A stretch of DNA of 49,964 bases, from NCBI GenBank assembly GCA_017525805.1, contig JAFXSH010000028.1, positions 1 to 49,964 of the forward strand. The letters are read 5' to 3'. The notes beneath the pieces were generated by a model. It was not told where the DNA came from, did not search any database, and worked only from the letters and a program-made list of their open reading frames with translations. Made by a program: the position numbers and the translations under genes. Positions within the stretch are counted from its first letter, which is position 1, and every line of letters begins with the position of its first letter. Below, in pieces: positions 7,811-19,810 of this stretch. Origin of the DNA: Clostridia bacterium (GTDB lineage: Bacteria > Bacillota_A > Clostridia > Christensenellales > Aristaeellaceae).

Positions 7811-7845
7811 ATCAGGCTGTTTTTCGATCAATATATGCCGCCCAT
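7780..7845. repeat. Left direct repeat: relic of the groEL terminator and 3' end
   Basis: A GGCCCGGCTT...AAGCCGGGCC hairpin is followed by CGATCAATATATGCCGCCCAT (7825-7845), which matches 20 of 21 bases of 8755-8775, the end of groEL. Read on the minus strand it would encode ...MGGIY-stop, compared with MGGMY-stop of groEL. After 7845 the similarity stops. The matching copy is at 8708-8775. Confidence 0.75.
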
Positions 7846-7927
7846 TTTAGAGTTGGAGCATTCATTACAAGAGTTGAATGGCAAACGTGCAGAAATACTC
7901 CATTATTATTTGCAATAAACATATAAC

Positions 7928-7963
7928 ACTGCCCCAACTATCACACCAGGGGCAGTTTTCTTT
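7928..7963 (+). terminator. Possible terminator ahead of the DUF4160 cassette
   Basis: ACTGCCCC pairs with GGGGCAGT over a 13-base loop, followed by TTTTCTTT. Between it and pmbA only the relic and AT-rich sequence are seen; from here to 8068 no gene is supported. Confidence 0.65.
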
Positions 7964-8068
7964 ACGCCATCATTTTTATGTATTTGTATGCCGTGGGCTT
8001 GACCAATCCGCAAATACGGAAAAGCTTTGTTATGGTTTATTCAGGCCCCAAGACTAACCCTCCGTTAC

Positions 8069-8097
8069 TTGCGTGCGCTTATGCTTTGTGGTATACT
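8069..8097 (+). promoter_or_regulatory. Sigma-A type promoter of the DUF4160-DUF2442 pair
   Basis: TTGCGT, a 17-base spacer and TATACT, about 23 bases before the DUF4160 start. Confidence 0.75.
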
Positions 8098-8119
8098 GGC
8101 AGTGCAAGGAGGAACGAGC

Positions 8120-8386
8120 ATGCCAGAATTAAGTTGCTTTGCCGGTATTTCCATTTACATGTATTCCGAACCGAACAGCCCGCATAAGTACCCGCACATT
8201 CATGCGGAATATCAGGGGCAGGAAGTGGTTGTTTCTCTGGATGGAAATATCCTGGAAGGTGATTTGCCTTCGAAAAAATTAAGGATGCTGCTGGTGTGGG
8301 TAGAAATGCGGCAAAAGGAACTGCAAGAAAACTGGGATTTGCTGTCCGCTGGCAAAAAGTATTTCAAAGTGGAACCTCTGCGCTGA
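8120..8386 (+). CDS. DUF4160 domain protein
   Basis: An 88-residue protein that is one DUF4160 domain: FAGISIYMY followed by the conserved HKYPHIHAEYQG, a short EGDLP turn and a C-terminal helix with W-ELR-type residues (MLLVWVEMRQKELQENWD). DUF4160 genes usually sit next to DUF2442 genes, as here, and the pair has been noted as toxin-antitoxin-like; no biochemical role is established. The start is ATG 8120 behind AAGGAGG. Its DUF2442 partner begins 14 bases after its stop. GC content is visibly lower than in neighbouring genes, and the pair lies inside an apparent insertion at the groEL 3' end. Confidence 0.9.
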   Translation: MPELSCFAGISIYMYSEPNSPHKYPHIHAEYQGQEVVVSLDGNILEGDLPSKKLRMLLVWVEMRQKELQENWDLLSAGKKYFKVEPLR

Positions 8387-8400
8387 TGGGAGGGAAGATC

Positions 8401-8643
8401 ATGATTTATCCAAAAGCAATTGCGGTGAAACCGCTTCCTGATTATATGCTGCAAGTGGATTTCAATAACGGTGAACGCCGCCTGTTTGACGTAAAGCCTT
8501 ATCTGCGCGGAGAATGGTTCTCCGAACTGCTGGATGAAAAGGTATTTAAGGCCGTAAAGGTGGAAGGGCTGTCTGTGGCTTGGCCTGATGGGCAGGACAT
8601 AGCTCCTGATTGCCTGTATCAAAACGCCGTGCTGATGAATTGA
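8401..8643 (+). CDS. DUF2442 domain protein
   Basis: An 80-residue protein with the full DUF2442 pattern: YPKAIAVKPLPDYMLQVDFNNGE, then LFDVKPYL, GEWFSELLDEKVFKAVKV and the terminal WPDGQDIAPDCLY. DUF2442 domains are small alpha-beta folds often paired with DUF4160 and sometimes fused to DNA-binding helices; here there is no such extension. The start is ATG 8401 with GGGAGGGAAG in front. It is co-transcribed with the DUF4160 gene. If the pair is a toxin-antitoxin module, which partner is which cannot be read from sequence. Confidence 0.9.
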   Translation: MIYPKAIAVKPLPDYMLQVDFNNGERRLFDVKPYLRGEWFSELLDEKVFKAVKVEGLSVAWPDGQDIAPDCLYQNAVLMN

Positions 8644-8707
8644 AAGAATCCCAAACGAGCATTGGATTTTGCGCTATATATTTGAAAAATGGAGCAAACG
8701 CATAATA

Positions 8708-10398
<1,691 letters not shown>

Positions 10399-10444
10399 CT
10401 ATCAATTCCCGCTTGGGAACAGGTTTATTTTGTCATTGATCGGA

Positions 10445-10729
10445 TTATTCCACGACCGCGAGAATGTCGCTCTGCCGCACGATGATGACTTCCTGGCCGT
10501 CCAGCTTCACTTCGGTGCCGGCGTACTTGGAATAAATCACCTTCTGGCCCACTTCCACCTGCATGGTAACGTCCTTGCCGTCCACCTTGCCGCCGGGGCC
10601 CACGGCCAGCACTTCGGCCATCTGGGGCTTTTCCTTGGCGCTGCTGGTGAGGATAATGCCGCTCTTGGTGGTTTCTTCGGCTTCCACGTTCTTGATGACC
10701 ACGCGGTCAAACAAAGGCTTGATGTTCAT
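10445..10729 (-). CDS. groES: Co-chaperonin GroES (Hsp10)
   Basis: GroES is the heptameric lid of GroEL. The 94-residue protein starts [19 protein letters not shown] and contains the mobile loop ([16 protein letters not shown]) and the roof-loop region of the family. The start is ATG 10729 with GAGGAG in front; the frame is open to 10783, but that would run across the CIRCE operator. First gene of the groES-groEL operon. Confidence 0.98.
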   Translation of the reverse strand: MNIKPLFDRVVIKNVEAEETTKSGIILTSSAKEKPQMAEVLAVGPGGKVDGKDVTMQVEVGQKVIYSKYAGTEVKLDGQEVIIVRQSDILAVVE

Positions 10730-10766
10730 ATGGCTCCTCCTCAATAGATTGCGATTTTGGGGGCTG

Positions 10767-10793
10767 TTAGCACTCATTAGCAATGAGTGCTAA
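10767..10793 (-). promoter_or_regulatory. CIRCE operator (HrcA binding site)
   Basis: TTAGCACTC, nine bases, GAGTGCTAA: an exact match to the CIRCE consensus, between the groES promoter and start. It predicts heat-shock control by HrcA, whose gene is not in this window. Confidence 0.97.
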
Positions 10794-10806
10794 ATCATCC
10801 TTGCAT

Positions 10807-10835
10807 AGTGTACTTCATTCATGCGCCGGACGCAA
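10807..10835 (-). promoter_or_regulatory. Promoter of groESL
   Basis: On the minus strand TTGCGT, a 17-base spacer and TACACT, just upstream of the CIRCE operator. Confidence 0.75.
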
Positions 10836-11013
10836 ATGCTATTTTACCCAAATTTCGGAAAAGTATGCGAAAAATTGAAATTAAATCTGATTTATCCTGA
10901 TTTATACCATGTTTTCTCAATATTTCTTTTATTTTCTTTGATTTTTGATTTTCTGATTCAAACATTCAGGAATCTATGGTACTATAATGAAGCGTGAAGG
11001 AGGTCATGCCGTT

Positions 11014-12060
11014 TTGTTTTCCGCTTTGCTTTTATCCTGGTACGATGTCCACGGCCGCACGCTGCCTTTTCGGGGAACCAAGGACCCTTACCGCATTTGG
11101 ATCAGCGAAATCATGCTCCAGCAGACCCGCACGGAAACAGTGGGGGCTTACTACGTGCGTTTTTTAGCGCGTTTTCCCGATGTGTTTTCCCTGGCGGCCG
11201 CGCCGGAGCAGGATGTGCTGAAATGCTGGGAAGGGCTGGGCTATTATTCCCGCGCCCGAAACCTGCATAAGGCGGCGAAGCGGCTTGTGGAGCAGTATAA
11301 TGGAAGCTTTCCACCTGATTTGGACGCCTTGCGCGCCTTGCCCGGTGTGGGGGATTATACAGCGGCGGCGGTGGCTTCCATTGCCTTTGACCTGCCTGCC
11401 CCCGCCATGGACGGCAACCTGACCCGGGTGCTGTCCCGTTTCTATGGGGTGCGGGAGGATGTTGGTATTCCCTCGGTGAAGCGGCGATTGCTGGAACTGG
11501 CACAGGAGGACATGCCGGGCGCCCGCTGCGGGGATTTCAATCAGGCGCTTATGGATTTGGGGGCCATGGTCTGCATTCCCGGCACGCCGGACTGTGAAAA
11601 CTGCCCCCTCCGTCCCCTGTGCAATGCGTATCAGGCGGGGGACGCGGAGGATTTGCCTGTGAAAGCCGCCGCGAAGCCGCCCAAGGAAATCGCCATGGCC
11701 GTGGCTTTGATCACCTGCGGGAATAAAATATGGATGATCCAGCGAAAGGAAGCGCTGCTGAAAAATCTGTGGGTGTACCTTCTTGTGGAAATCGCCGGAA
11801 ACTCCGCCGACGTTGAAAAAACGCTGAAAAGCATAGGCGTCCGAGCATCTTTCCAGGGAACGCTGGGGAATGCCCGCCACGTGTTCACCCATCGGGTGTG
11901 GAACATGACGCTGTACCACTTCGCGGCGGAAAACGCCGATTGCCGGGAGGGCCGGTTCGTTACTCTCGACGAAATGCGCGCCCTGCCCCTGCCCACCGCC
12001 ATGCGGGCGGCGAAGGAGCAGGCGGAAAAGCTGCTTGGTTTTTTCCACGAAATTCATTGA
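11014..12060 (+). CDS. mutY: A/G-specific adenine DNA glycosylase
   Basis: MutY removes adenine paired with 8-oxoguanine. From TTG 11014 the protein has 348 residues: the catalytic Glu of SEIMLQQTRTET (E32), the helix-hairpin-helix LPGVGDYTAAAVASIAF with the catalytic Asp of PAMDGN (D133), an iron-sulfur site C187-x6-C194-x2-C197-x5-C203, and a NUDIX-like C-terminal domain that senses 8-oxoG. The TTG start is preferred because AAGGAGG lies ten bases before it. The in-frame ATG at 10987 overlaps a TATAAT sequence (10983-10988) that looks like the promoter -10, and it has no ribosome site. The stop is within the promoter of the next gene. Confidence 0.92.
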   Translation: MFSALLLSWYDVHGRTLPFRGTKDPYRIWISEIMLQQTRTETVGAYYVRFLARFPDVFSLAAAPEQDVLKCWEGLGYYSRARNLHKAAKRLVEQYNGSFPPDLDALRALPGVGDYTAAAVASIAFDLPAPAMDGNLTRVLSRFYGVREDVGIPSVKRRLLELAQEDMPGARCGDFNQALMDLGAMVCIPGTPDCENCPLRPLCNAYQAGDAEDLPVKAAAKPPKEIAMAVALITCGNKIWMIQRKEALLKNLWVYLLVEIAGNSADVEKTLKSIGVRASFQGTLGNARHVFTHRVWNMTLYHFAAENADCREGRFVTLDEMRALPLPTAMRAAKEQAEKLLGFFHEIH

Positions 12061-12085
12061 TTTTTTATGGGTTCAATGATACAAT
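12057..12085 (+). promoter_or_regulatory. Promoter of the arabinose unit
   Basis: TTGATT, a 17-base spacer and TACAAT; the -35 starts inside the mutY stop region. No operator or regulator gene is seen. Confidence 0.7.
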
Positions 12086-12098
12086 TTTTTCTGGTTAG

Positions 12099-13637
<1,539 letters not shown>

Positions 13638-13658
13638 TGAAGAAAGGGAGATACGGAA

Positions 13659-15227
13659 ATGGACTTTAAGCAAACAGCCCTCGGCCTGGAATTCGGCTCC
13701 ACCCGCATCAAGGCGGTACTGATCGACAAAGAAAACAAGCCCATCGCCCAGGGCAGCCACGAATGGGAAAACCAGTATGTGAACGGTATCTGGACCTATT
13801 CCATGGACGCCATCATCGGCGGGCTTCAAAGCTGCTTCGCGGATCTGAAAAAGGACGTGAAGGAAAAATTCGGCGTCACCCTCACCGAGGTGGGGGCCAT
13901 GGGTATTTCCGGCATGATGCACGGCTATCTGCCCCTGGACAAGGACGGAAAGCCCCTGGCGGAATTCCGCACCTGGCGCAACACCATCACCGGCCCCGCC
14001 GCCGCAGAGCTGACCGAGCTGTTCAGCTTCAATATTCCCCAGCGCTGGAGCATCGCCCACCTGTATCAGGCCATCCTGAACGGGGAAGAACACCTGCCGA
14101 AGTTGGCTACCCTGACTACTTTAGCGGGCTATATCCATTTGCGGCTCACCGGGAAAAACGTGCTGGGCATCGGTGAAGCCAGCGGCGTGTTCCCCATCGA
14201 CAGCGCAAAGCCAGTGTACGACGCCGCCATGCTGGACAAGTTCGATTCTTTGATCGCCCCCAAGGGCTTCCCCTGGAAGATCCGGGACGTGCTGCCCGGT
14301 TTGCTCATGGCGGGCAAAAACGCCGGGTACCTCACCGAGGACGGCGCGAAGCTGCTTGATCCGGCGGGGGACTTGAAGCCCGGCATCCCCTTCTGCCCGC
14401 CCGAGGGCGACGCGGGCACCGGCATGACCGCCACCAATTCCGTGGCCGTGCGTACGGGCAACGTAAGCGCGGGCACCAGCGACTTTGCCATGATCGTGGT
14501 GGACCATGCCCTGGGCGTGCACCGGGAAATCGATATGGTCACCACCCCCTCCGGCCTGCCCGTGGCCATGGTGCACTGCAATAACTGCACCAGCGATATC
14601 AACGCCTGGGTGAACCTGTTCGTCGAATTCGCGGGCCTCATCGGCGCGGACGTGAACAAGGGCGACCTGTACGTGAAGCTGTTCAACAAAGCCCTGGAAG
14701 GGGACAAGGACTGCGGCGGGCTCATGAGCTTCAATTACTTCTCCGGCGAGGGCGTCACCGACCTGGACGAGGGCCGTCCCATGTTCGCCCGGATGGAAAA
14801 CGCCAAAATGAATCTGGCGAATTTCATGCGCACCCACCTTTTGTCCGCCCTGGCCACCCTGAAAATCGGCCTGGACATTCTGACGAAGGAAGAAAACGTG
14901 CCCATTGATAAGCTGTACGGCCACGGCGGCTACTTCAAGACCCCCGGCGTGGGCCAGCGCATGCTGTCCGCCGCCGTGGGCAGCCCCGTATCCGTCATGG
15001 AAACCGCCGGAGAGGGCGGCCCCTACGGCATGGCGCTGCTGGCAGGCTATATGCTGTGGGCGAAAGAAAATCAGAATTTGGAAACCTATCTGAACGACGT
15101 GGTCTTTGCCGATGCCAGGTCCATAAGCCTCATGGCGGACGATGAGGACATTCAGGGTTTCCAAGCCTTCCTGTCCCGGTATCAGAAAGCGTTGGACGTG
15201 GAAAAAGCCGCCATCCGGTGTCTGTAA
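13659..15227 (+). CDS. FGGY-family carbohydrate kinase (probable L-ribulokinase)
   Basis: FGGY kinases phosphorylate sugars or polyols with ATP. This 522-residue protein has the N-terminal phosphate-binding [16 protein letters not shown], a [14 protein letters not shown] core, and the C-terminal [13 protein letters not shown] and [11 protein letters not shown] segments. Its place between an arabinofuranosidase and araD makes L-ribulose the likely substrate, but it belongs to a clostridial branch distinct from classical AraB, so xylulose or another ketose is possible. The start is ATG 13659 with AAAGGGAG in front, 21 bases after abfA. Confidence 0.88.
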   Translation: MDFKQTALGLEFGSTRIKAVLIDKENKPIAQGSHEWENQYVNGIWTYSMDAIIGGLQSCFADLKKDVKEKFGVTLTEVGAMGISGMMHGYLPLDKDGKPLAEFRTWRNTITGPAAAELTELFSFNIPQRWSIAHLYQAILNGEEHLPKLATLTTLAGYIHLRLTGKNVLGIGEASGVFPIDSAKPVYDAAMLDKFDSLIAPKGFPWKIRDVLPGLLMAGKNAGYLTEDGAKLLDPAGDLKPGIPFCPPEGDAGTGMTATNSVAVRTGNVSAGTSDFAMIVVDHALGVHREIDMVTTPSGLPVAMVHCNNCTSDINAWVNLFVEFAGLIGADVNKGDLYVKLFNKALEGDKDCGGLMSFNYFSGEGVTDLDEGRPMFARMENAKMNLANFMRTHLLSALATLKIGLDILTKEENVPIDKLYGHGGYFKTPGVGQRMLSAAVGSPVSVMETAGEGGPYGMALLAGYMLWAKENQNLETYLNDVVFADARSISLMADDEDIQGFQAFLSRYQKALDVEKAAIRCL

Positions 15228-15275
15228 CGCCGCGCGAAAACCCGGCGTTTGACGGGTGACGGGAAGGGAGAACAA

Positions 15276-15995
15276 ATGAGCCGCATTGAAAAATACAAAA
15301 AATACTTCACAAAGGACTATTTGATGGGGCCCAATTCATTCAGGCTGCTGGACGAATTGATTCGCAGAAGTCCGGAGGGCGTGCGGTATGACCGGACGCT
15401 GGATCTTGGATGCGGATATGCCTTGACCTCGCTTTTTGTCGCCAATGAAACAGATGCAAAGCACGTCTATGCGTTCGATCTTTGGGTTCCCGCGACGGAA
15501 AACTATGCGAGAATACGGGATAACGGACTGGAAGATAAGATTATCCCGATCCATGGAGACGCTATGGACATGCCCTTTGCGCGGAACTATTTCGATTCGA
15601 TCATCAGCGTTGACGCATATCATTATTTCGGCTGCAAGGAAGGCGTATTCGCGGATAAAATATTGCCTTTTGTCAAAGAAAACGGCCATGTGATGATTGT
15701 CGTTCCGGGGCTCCGGGAGCAGCCGCAGGGCGATTTGAAACGGTTGTTTGAAACATGGGCCGAGGGCGATGACGCTCAGTTGTTCAAAACGGCCTCCTGG
15801 TGGGAGAAGCTGCTGAAAGACGAATGTGGGGACCGGTGCGAGGTCAAGGTGCTTGAAGCCGAGTGTTACGATACCGCATGGCAGGAATGGTTCCAGTCAG
15901 GGCATGCATATGGCGTGCGCGACAAGGAGTTTTTGGATCAGGGGCTGTATGACATTCTGAATTTTCTTCTGATTTACGTCAGGAAAAGAAAATGA
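15276..15995 (+). CDS. Class I SAM-dependent methyltransferase
   Basis: The 239-residue protein has the SAM-binding motif [10 protein letters not shown] (residues 41-49), an acidic motif II (YAFDLWV), GDAMDMPF and the motif IV-like [13 protein letters not shown]. This is the layout of small-molecule methyltransferases. The substrate cannot be told. The gene splits the kinase from araD in the arabinose unit and its GC content and codon use are lower than those of both neighbours, which suggests a later insertion. The start is ATG 15276 behind GAAGGGAG; an upstream ATG at 15249 lacks a ribosome site. Confidence 0.82.
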   Translation: MSRIEKYKKYFTKDYLMGPNSFRLLDELIRRSPEGVRYDRTLDLGCGYALTSLFVANETDAKHVYAFDLWVPATENYARIRDNGLEDKIIPIHGDAMDMPFARNYFDSIISVDAYHYFGCKEGVFADKILPFVKENGHVMIVVPGLREQPQGDLKRLFETWAEGDDAQLFKTASWWEKLLKDECGDRCEVKVLEAECYDTAWQEWFQSGHAYGVRDKEFLDQGLYDILNFLLIYVRKRK

Positions 15996-16056
15996 CACAT
16001 CCCAATCTGCCTGGAGAAGCCCGGAAGCAGAAAAACAAAAAATGAGGCGATCAAAC

Positions 16057-16752
16057 ATGTTGGAGCAATTGAAAGAACAAGTCTGGAAAGCCAATCTGCT
16101 GCTGCCCAAGTATAACCTGGTCACTTTCACCTGGGGCAACGTCAGCGGCATCGACCGGGAAGCGGGCCTGTTCGTCATCAAGCCCTCCGGGGTGGAATAT
16201 GACGGCATGACCGCGGAGGACATGGTGGTGGTGGACCTGAACGGCAAGGTGGTGGAGGGAAAATGGAAGCCCTCCAGCGACACCCCCACCCACTTAGAAT
16301 TGTACAAGGCGTTCCCGGAATGCGGCGGCATCGTGCACACCCATTCCCGCTGGGCCACCACCTTCGCCCAGGCCGGAAAGGACATCCCCGCCATGGGCAC
16401 CACCCAGGGGGATTACTTCTACGGGGCCATCCCCTGCACCCGGCCCATGACCGACGAGGAAATCAAGGGCGAATACGAGAAGGAAACCGGCACGGTGATT
16501 ATTGAAACCTTCCAAAAGAAGGGGATCGATCCTGCCCAGGTGCCCGGCGTGGTGGTGTTCAGCCACGGTCCCTTCGCCTGGGGCAAGGATGCCCTGGAAG
16601 CGGTGCACAACGCCGTGGTCATGGAGGAAGTGGCTTTCATGGATTGGCACGCCATGACCATCAACCCCGAACTTGGCCCTATGCAGCAGACCCTGCTGGA
16701 CAAGCATTATCTGCGCAAGCACGGGAAAAACGCCTATTACGGGCAGAAGTAA
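16057..16752 (+). CDS. araD: L-ribulose-5-phosphate 4-epimerase
   Basis: AraD converts L-ribulose-5-phosphate to D-xylulose-5-phosphate using a zinc ion. The 231-residue protein is of normal length and keeps the metal and catalytic residues: D76 in SSDTPTH, H94 and H96 in HTHSRW and a third His in [11 protein letters not shown]. The start is ATG 16057 with GAGGCG in front; the ATG at 16042 is less well placed. It closes the arabinose unit. The two genes that would complete the pathway, araA and an importer, must be elsewhere. Confidence 0.94.
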   Translation: MLEQLKEQVWKANLLLPKYNLVTFTWGNVSGIDREAGLFVIKPSGVEYDGMTAEDMVVVDLNGKVVEGKWKPSSDTPTHLELYKAFPECGGIVHTHSRWATTFAQAGKDIPAMGTTQGDYFYGAIPCTRPMTDEEIKGEYEKETGTVIIETFQKKGIDPAQVPGVVVFSHGPFAWGKDALEAVHNAVVMEEVAFMDWHAMTINPELGPMQQTLLDKHYLRKHGKNAYYGQK

Positions 16753-16898
16753 GCAGATAAGCAAACGATTGTGGAAGTGTTCAGAGTTATAATCGATTAC
16801 TATGAGCGGTGCCTGGCGGGCATGCGGAAAACGCCCGGCGTGAAGATACCCGCTGAGATGAATCATATGCTCAAAGAACACTCAGATCATCATATCTG

Positions 16899-16944
16899 TG
16901 CTATAATCACGATAAGCATAAGCCGCCGGCAAGGATTGGCCGGC
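16899..16944 (+). promoter_or_regulatory. Extended -10 promoter and leader hairpin for the nucleosidase gene
   Basis: TG-C-TATAAT (16899-16907) is a strong extended -10. In the leader, GCCGGC (16925-16930) pairs with GCCGGC (16939-16944) over eight bases. The rest of the 16753-16980 gap holds no supported gene. Confidence 0.6.
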
Positions 16945-16980
16945 AATCGTTTATCTTTTGAAATACCGCAGGAGGATGCT

Positions 16981-17769
16981 ATGAAAAAACTGTTGGCAAT
17001 CGCAATCTGTATATGGATCATGCTGGCTGGAATTCTGCCTGCCGGATCTGCCGAGAATCAACAGGCCGCCGGGCAGGAAGTGATCGGCGTCATCGGCGCG
17101 ATGGATGAGGAAGTGGCAGCCCTCAAGGCGGCGATCGAGGAACCGCAGACTGCCATGATCGCCGGCATGGAGTTCTGCAAAGGAAAGCTGGACGGCACAG
17201 CCGTGGTCGTCGTGCAGTGCGGCGTGGGCAAGGTCAACGCCGGAATCTGCGCACATACGCTCATCAACGAATTCGGATGCACAAAGATCATCAACACAGG
17301 CGTTGCAGGGTCCCTTGATGCTCAGATTGACATTGGCGACATTGTCGTTTCGACGGATGCCGTGCAGCATGACTTTACAGCAGAGGCCGTCGGCTTTGCA
17401 AAGGGGGAGATTCCTTACACGGGGCTGTATGCGTTTCCCGCAGACGAGGCAATGCGTAAAGCAGCCTTGGAGGCTGCCTGTGTGGCTGCGCCCGAAGTGC
17501 ATGTATTTGAAGGCAGAGTCTGCTCGGGCGACCAATTTATTGCTTCAAAAGAACAAAAAGAAAAGATCATCTCTGATTTCGGCGGTATGTGCTGTGAGAT
17601 GGAGGGCGGCGCAATTGCGCAGGTCTGTTATCTGAACAATACCCCCTTCGTCATCATCCGTGCGATCTCAGATAAGGCGGACGATTCCGAAGAAATGAGC
17701 TATGGGCTGTTCATGGAGGAGGCCGCCGCGCGCTGCGCCGCGATTGTCCGTTATATGATCACGCGTTAG
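16981..17769 (+). CDS. MTA/SAH nucleosidase-family protein with signal peptide
   Basis: The family splits the ribosyl bond of 5'-methylthioadenosine and S-adenosylhomocysteine. This 262-residue protein has the full domain: GVIGAMDEEVAAL, VVVQCGVGKVNAG, NTGVAGSL, the CEMEGGAIAQVC segment with the substrate-binding Glu, and RAISDKADD with the catalytic Asp. It also has an extra N-terminus (about residues 1-24: MKKLLAIAICIWIMLAGILP then AGSAE) that looks like a type I signal peptide, which cytosolic MtnN proteins lack. The start is ATG 16981 behind AGGAGG. The protein may therefore work outside the membrane on nucleosides in the medium, or bind rather than cleave them. It is a single gene with its own promoter and terminator; GC is slightly lower than its neighbours. 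Confidence 0.85.
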   Translation: MKKLLAIAICIWIMLAGILPAGSAENQQAAGQEVIGVIGAMDEEVAALKAAIEEPQTAMIAGMEFCKGKLDGTAVVVVQCGVGKVNAGICAHTLINEFGCTKIINTGVAGSLDAQIDIGDIVVSTDAVQHDFTAEAVGFAKGEIPYTGLYAFPADEAMRKAALEAACVAAPEVHVFEGRVCSGDQFIASKEQKEKIISDFGGMCCEMEGGAIAQVCYLNNTPFVIIRAISDKADDSEEMSYGLFMEEAAARCAAIVRYMITR

Positions 17770-17799
17770 TTACGGAAAGTTATTTTTACCTTTTAATAA

Positions 17800-17830
17800 A
17801 ATGCCGCTTCAAAAGGAGCGGTATTTTTTT
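17800..17830 (+). terminator. Terminator of the nucleosidase gene
   Basis: AATGCCGCT pairs with AGCGGTATT over an 8-base loop, followed by further Ts. Confidence 0.88.
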
Positions 17831-17871
17831 GTTGTCAGCAGGATTTCGCGATCGGCATGATGAAGACGGAG

Positions 17872-17926
17872 GGACCAGGGGAATCACCCCTGGCTGACGG
17901 ATGGGGCAAAACCCCGTAAAGTCCTT
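17872..17926 (+). repeat. Solo end of the MITE-like repeat, copy D
   Basis: GGACCAGGGG...CCCCTGG followed by GGGGC...CCCCG and GTCCTT repeats the order seen at the right end of copies A and B, but is shorter and diverged. Nothing else of the element is found nearby. Confidence 0.6.
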
Positions 17927-17937
17927 ATCGGAAAGGC

Positions 17938-17966
17938 TTGCCATAATCCAACCTGCGGTTTATAAT
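17938..17966 (+). promoter_or_regulatory. Promoter of the ABC exporter operon
   Basis: TTGCCA, a 17-base spacer and TATAAT, 62 bases before the first start codon. Confidence 0.8.
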
Positions 17967-18028
17967 GAAAAAGTGAGTTCATTTTGTATTGTATCAGGTT
18001 TTGAAAGAAACGAAGGAGACAGCGGCCC

Positions 18029-19810
18029 ATGATCTTCGGGAAGCACATCAACCGGTATTATCTGAAATACGGCGTTTTTCTGCTGTTGGGGGTGCTGACC
18101 CTTGCGGCGGTGGATTATCTGCAATTGATCATTCCCAACCTGTATCAGATGATCGTAAACGGCATGAACCGGGGCTTTGTGGTAATGGACGGGGTGGAAA
18201 CGCCTTTTGACATGGCCTTTTTGCTGGACCGCATCTGCATGCCCATGGTGTGGGTGATTTTGGCGCTGGTGTTTGGCCGTTTTTTCTGGCGGGTGATGCT
18301 GTTCGGTTCGGCCATCCGCATGGAAGCGGACCTGCGAAACGCCATGTTCGATAACGCCCGGCACTTGAGCCGGGAGTATTACCAGGTGAACAAGGTGGGC
18401 ACCCTCATGAGCCTGTTCACCAACGATCTGGACACGGTGCAGGAATGCTTCGGCGTGGGCATTCTGATGTTTTTCGACGCGCTGCTGCTGGGTGTGATGG
18501 CGGTAATGAAAATGTGGCGCATGAGCTGGGCGCTGGCGCTGCTGTCCATGATCCCCATGGCGCTGCTCATGGCGGTCAGCACCGTGGTGGGCCGGTACAT
18601 GATGAAAAAATGGGATATCCGGCAGAAGGCGTTCTCCAGCCTCAGCGATTTTGCCCAGGAGAGCTTTTCCGGCATCGCGGTGATCAAGGCGTTCGTGAAG
18701 GAAACAAAAGAGCTTTGGGCCTTTAAAAAGCTGAACGTGGAAAACGAAAAGGCTAACGTGGACCACACCCAGGCCGCCGTGCTGCTGCGCATCCTGGTCA
18801 CCCTGTTCGTGGAAAGCGTCATCTGCATCATTTTGGGCTACGGCGGATATCTGGTATATAAAGGCACGTTCAACGCCGGGCAATTAGTGGAGTTCATCGG
18901 CTATTTCACTTCCGTGGTTTGGCCCATCATGGCCATTTCCGAGCTGATCGACATGACCAGCCGGGGCCGTGCCAGCCTGAACCGCATCAGCGAGCTGCTG
19001 GACGCCGCGCCCGCCGTGAAGGACCGGCCAAACGTCAAGGACCTTGAACCCGTGCATGGCGATATCGAATTCCGCCATCTCACCTTCCGCTATCCCGACG
19101 GGGAATTTGACGCTTTGCAGGACGTGTCCTTCCATATCCGGGCGGGGCAGAGCGTGGGCCTGGTGGGCAAAACGGGCAGCGGCAAAACCACCCTGGTGGA
19201 TTTGATCCTGCGTACCTACAACGTGCCGGACGGTTCCCTGTTCATCGACGGCCAGGATGTGAACGGTATTTCCATCCGCTCCCTGCGGGCGGGATGCGCC
19301 TACGTGCCCCAGGATAATTTTCTGTTTTCCGATACCATCGACCACAACATCGCCTTCGGCGTGGAAGAGGACGACCGGGAAGCGGTGATATCCGCCGCCC
19401 GGATGGCGGACGTGCACGATGATATTTCCGAATTTCAGCAAGGTTATGATACTGTGTTAGGCGAGCGGGGCGTCACCGTGTCCGGCGGGCAGAAGCAGCG
19501 CATTTCCATCGCCCGGGCGCTGATGCGGAACGCGCCTATCCTGATTTTGGACGATTCCGTGTCCGCCGTGGACACCAAAACGGAAAAGAACATCCTGCGG
19601 GAATTGAACCGCACCCGGCAGGGAAAAACCACCATCCTCATCGCCCACCGCATTTCCACCATCGAAAAGATGGACCTGATCCTGTTCATCGACCAGGGCA
19701 GGCTGGCCGCCGCGGGCACCCATGAAGAACTTTACGCAAACTGCCCGGCCTACCGGAAAATGGTGGAGCTGCAAAAGTTAGAGGAAGAAGGAGGGCAGGA
19801 AAATGCATGA
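18029..19810 (+). CDS. ABC exporter half-transporter, subunit with degenerate catalytic site
   Basis: A 593-residue fused membrane-ATPase protein: six membrane helices (residues 1-310) and a nucleotide-binding domain with Walker A GKTGSGKTT, signature VSGGQKQR and Walker B ILILDDSV. The residue after the Walker B Asp is Asp, not the catalytic Glu, so this subunit carries the degenerate site of a heterodimeric exporter (as in TM287 or BmrC). The partner follows with an 8-base overlap and has a normal Glu. The start is ATG 18029 with AAGGAG 11 bases before it. Substrate unknown; such pairs export drugs, lipids or peptides. Confidence 0.93.
   Translation: MIFGKHINRYYLKYGVFLLLGVLTLAAVDYLQLIIPNLYQMIVNGMNRGFVVMDGVETPFDMAFLLDRICMPMVWVILALVFGRFFWRVMLFGSAIRMEADLRNAMFDNARHLSREYYQVNKVGTLMSLFTNDLDTVQECFGVGILMFFDALLLGVMAVMKMWRMSWALALLSMIPMALLMAVSTVVGRYMMKKWDIRQKAFSSLSDFAQESFSGIAVIKAFVKETKELWAFKKLNVENEKANVDHTQAAVLLRILVTLFVESVICIILGYGGYLVYKGTFNAGQLVEFIGYFTSVVWPIMAISELIDMTSRGRASLNRISELLDAAPAVKDRPNVKDLEPVHGDIEFRHLTFRYPDGEFDALQDVSFHIRAGQSVGLVGKTGSGKTTLVDLILRTYNVPDGSLFIDGQDVNGISIRSLRAGCAYVPQDNFLFSDTIDHNIAFGVEEDDREAVISAARMADVHDDISEFQQGYDTVLGERGVTVSGGQKQRISIARALMRNAPILILDDSVSAVDTKTEKNILRELNRTRQGKTTILIAHRISTIEKMDLILFIDQGRLAAAGTHEELYANCPAYRKMVELQKLEEEGGQENA

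Noticed and set aside
7978..8187. 69-aa ORF upstream of DUF4160
   Set aside because: No ribosome site; it overlaps the promoter at 8069-8097 and the DUF4160 gene in another frame.
16771..16980. 70-residue upstream extension of the nucleosidase
   Set aside because: It crosses a strong extended -10 promoter and a leader hairpin; ATG 16981 has an AGGAGG site.
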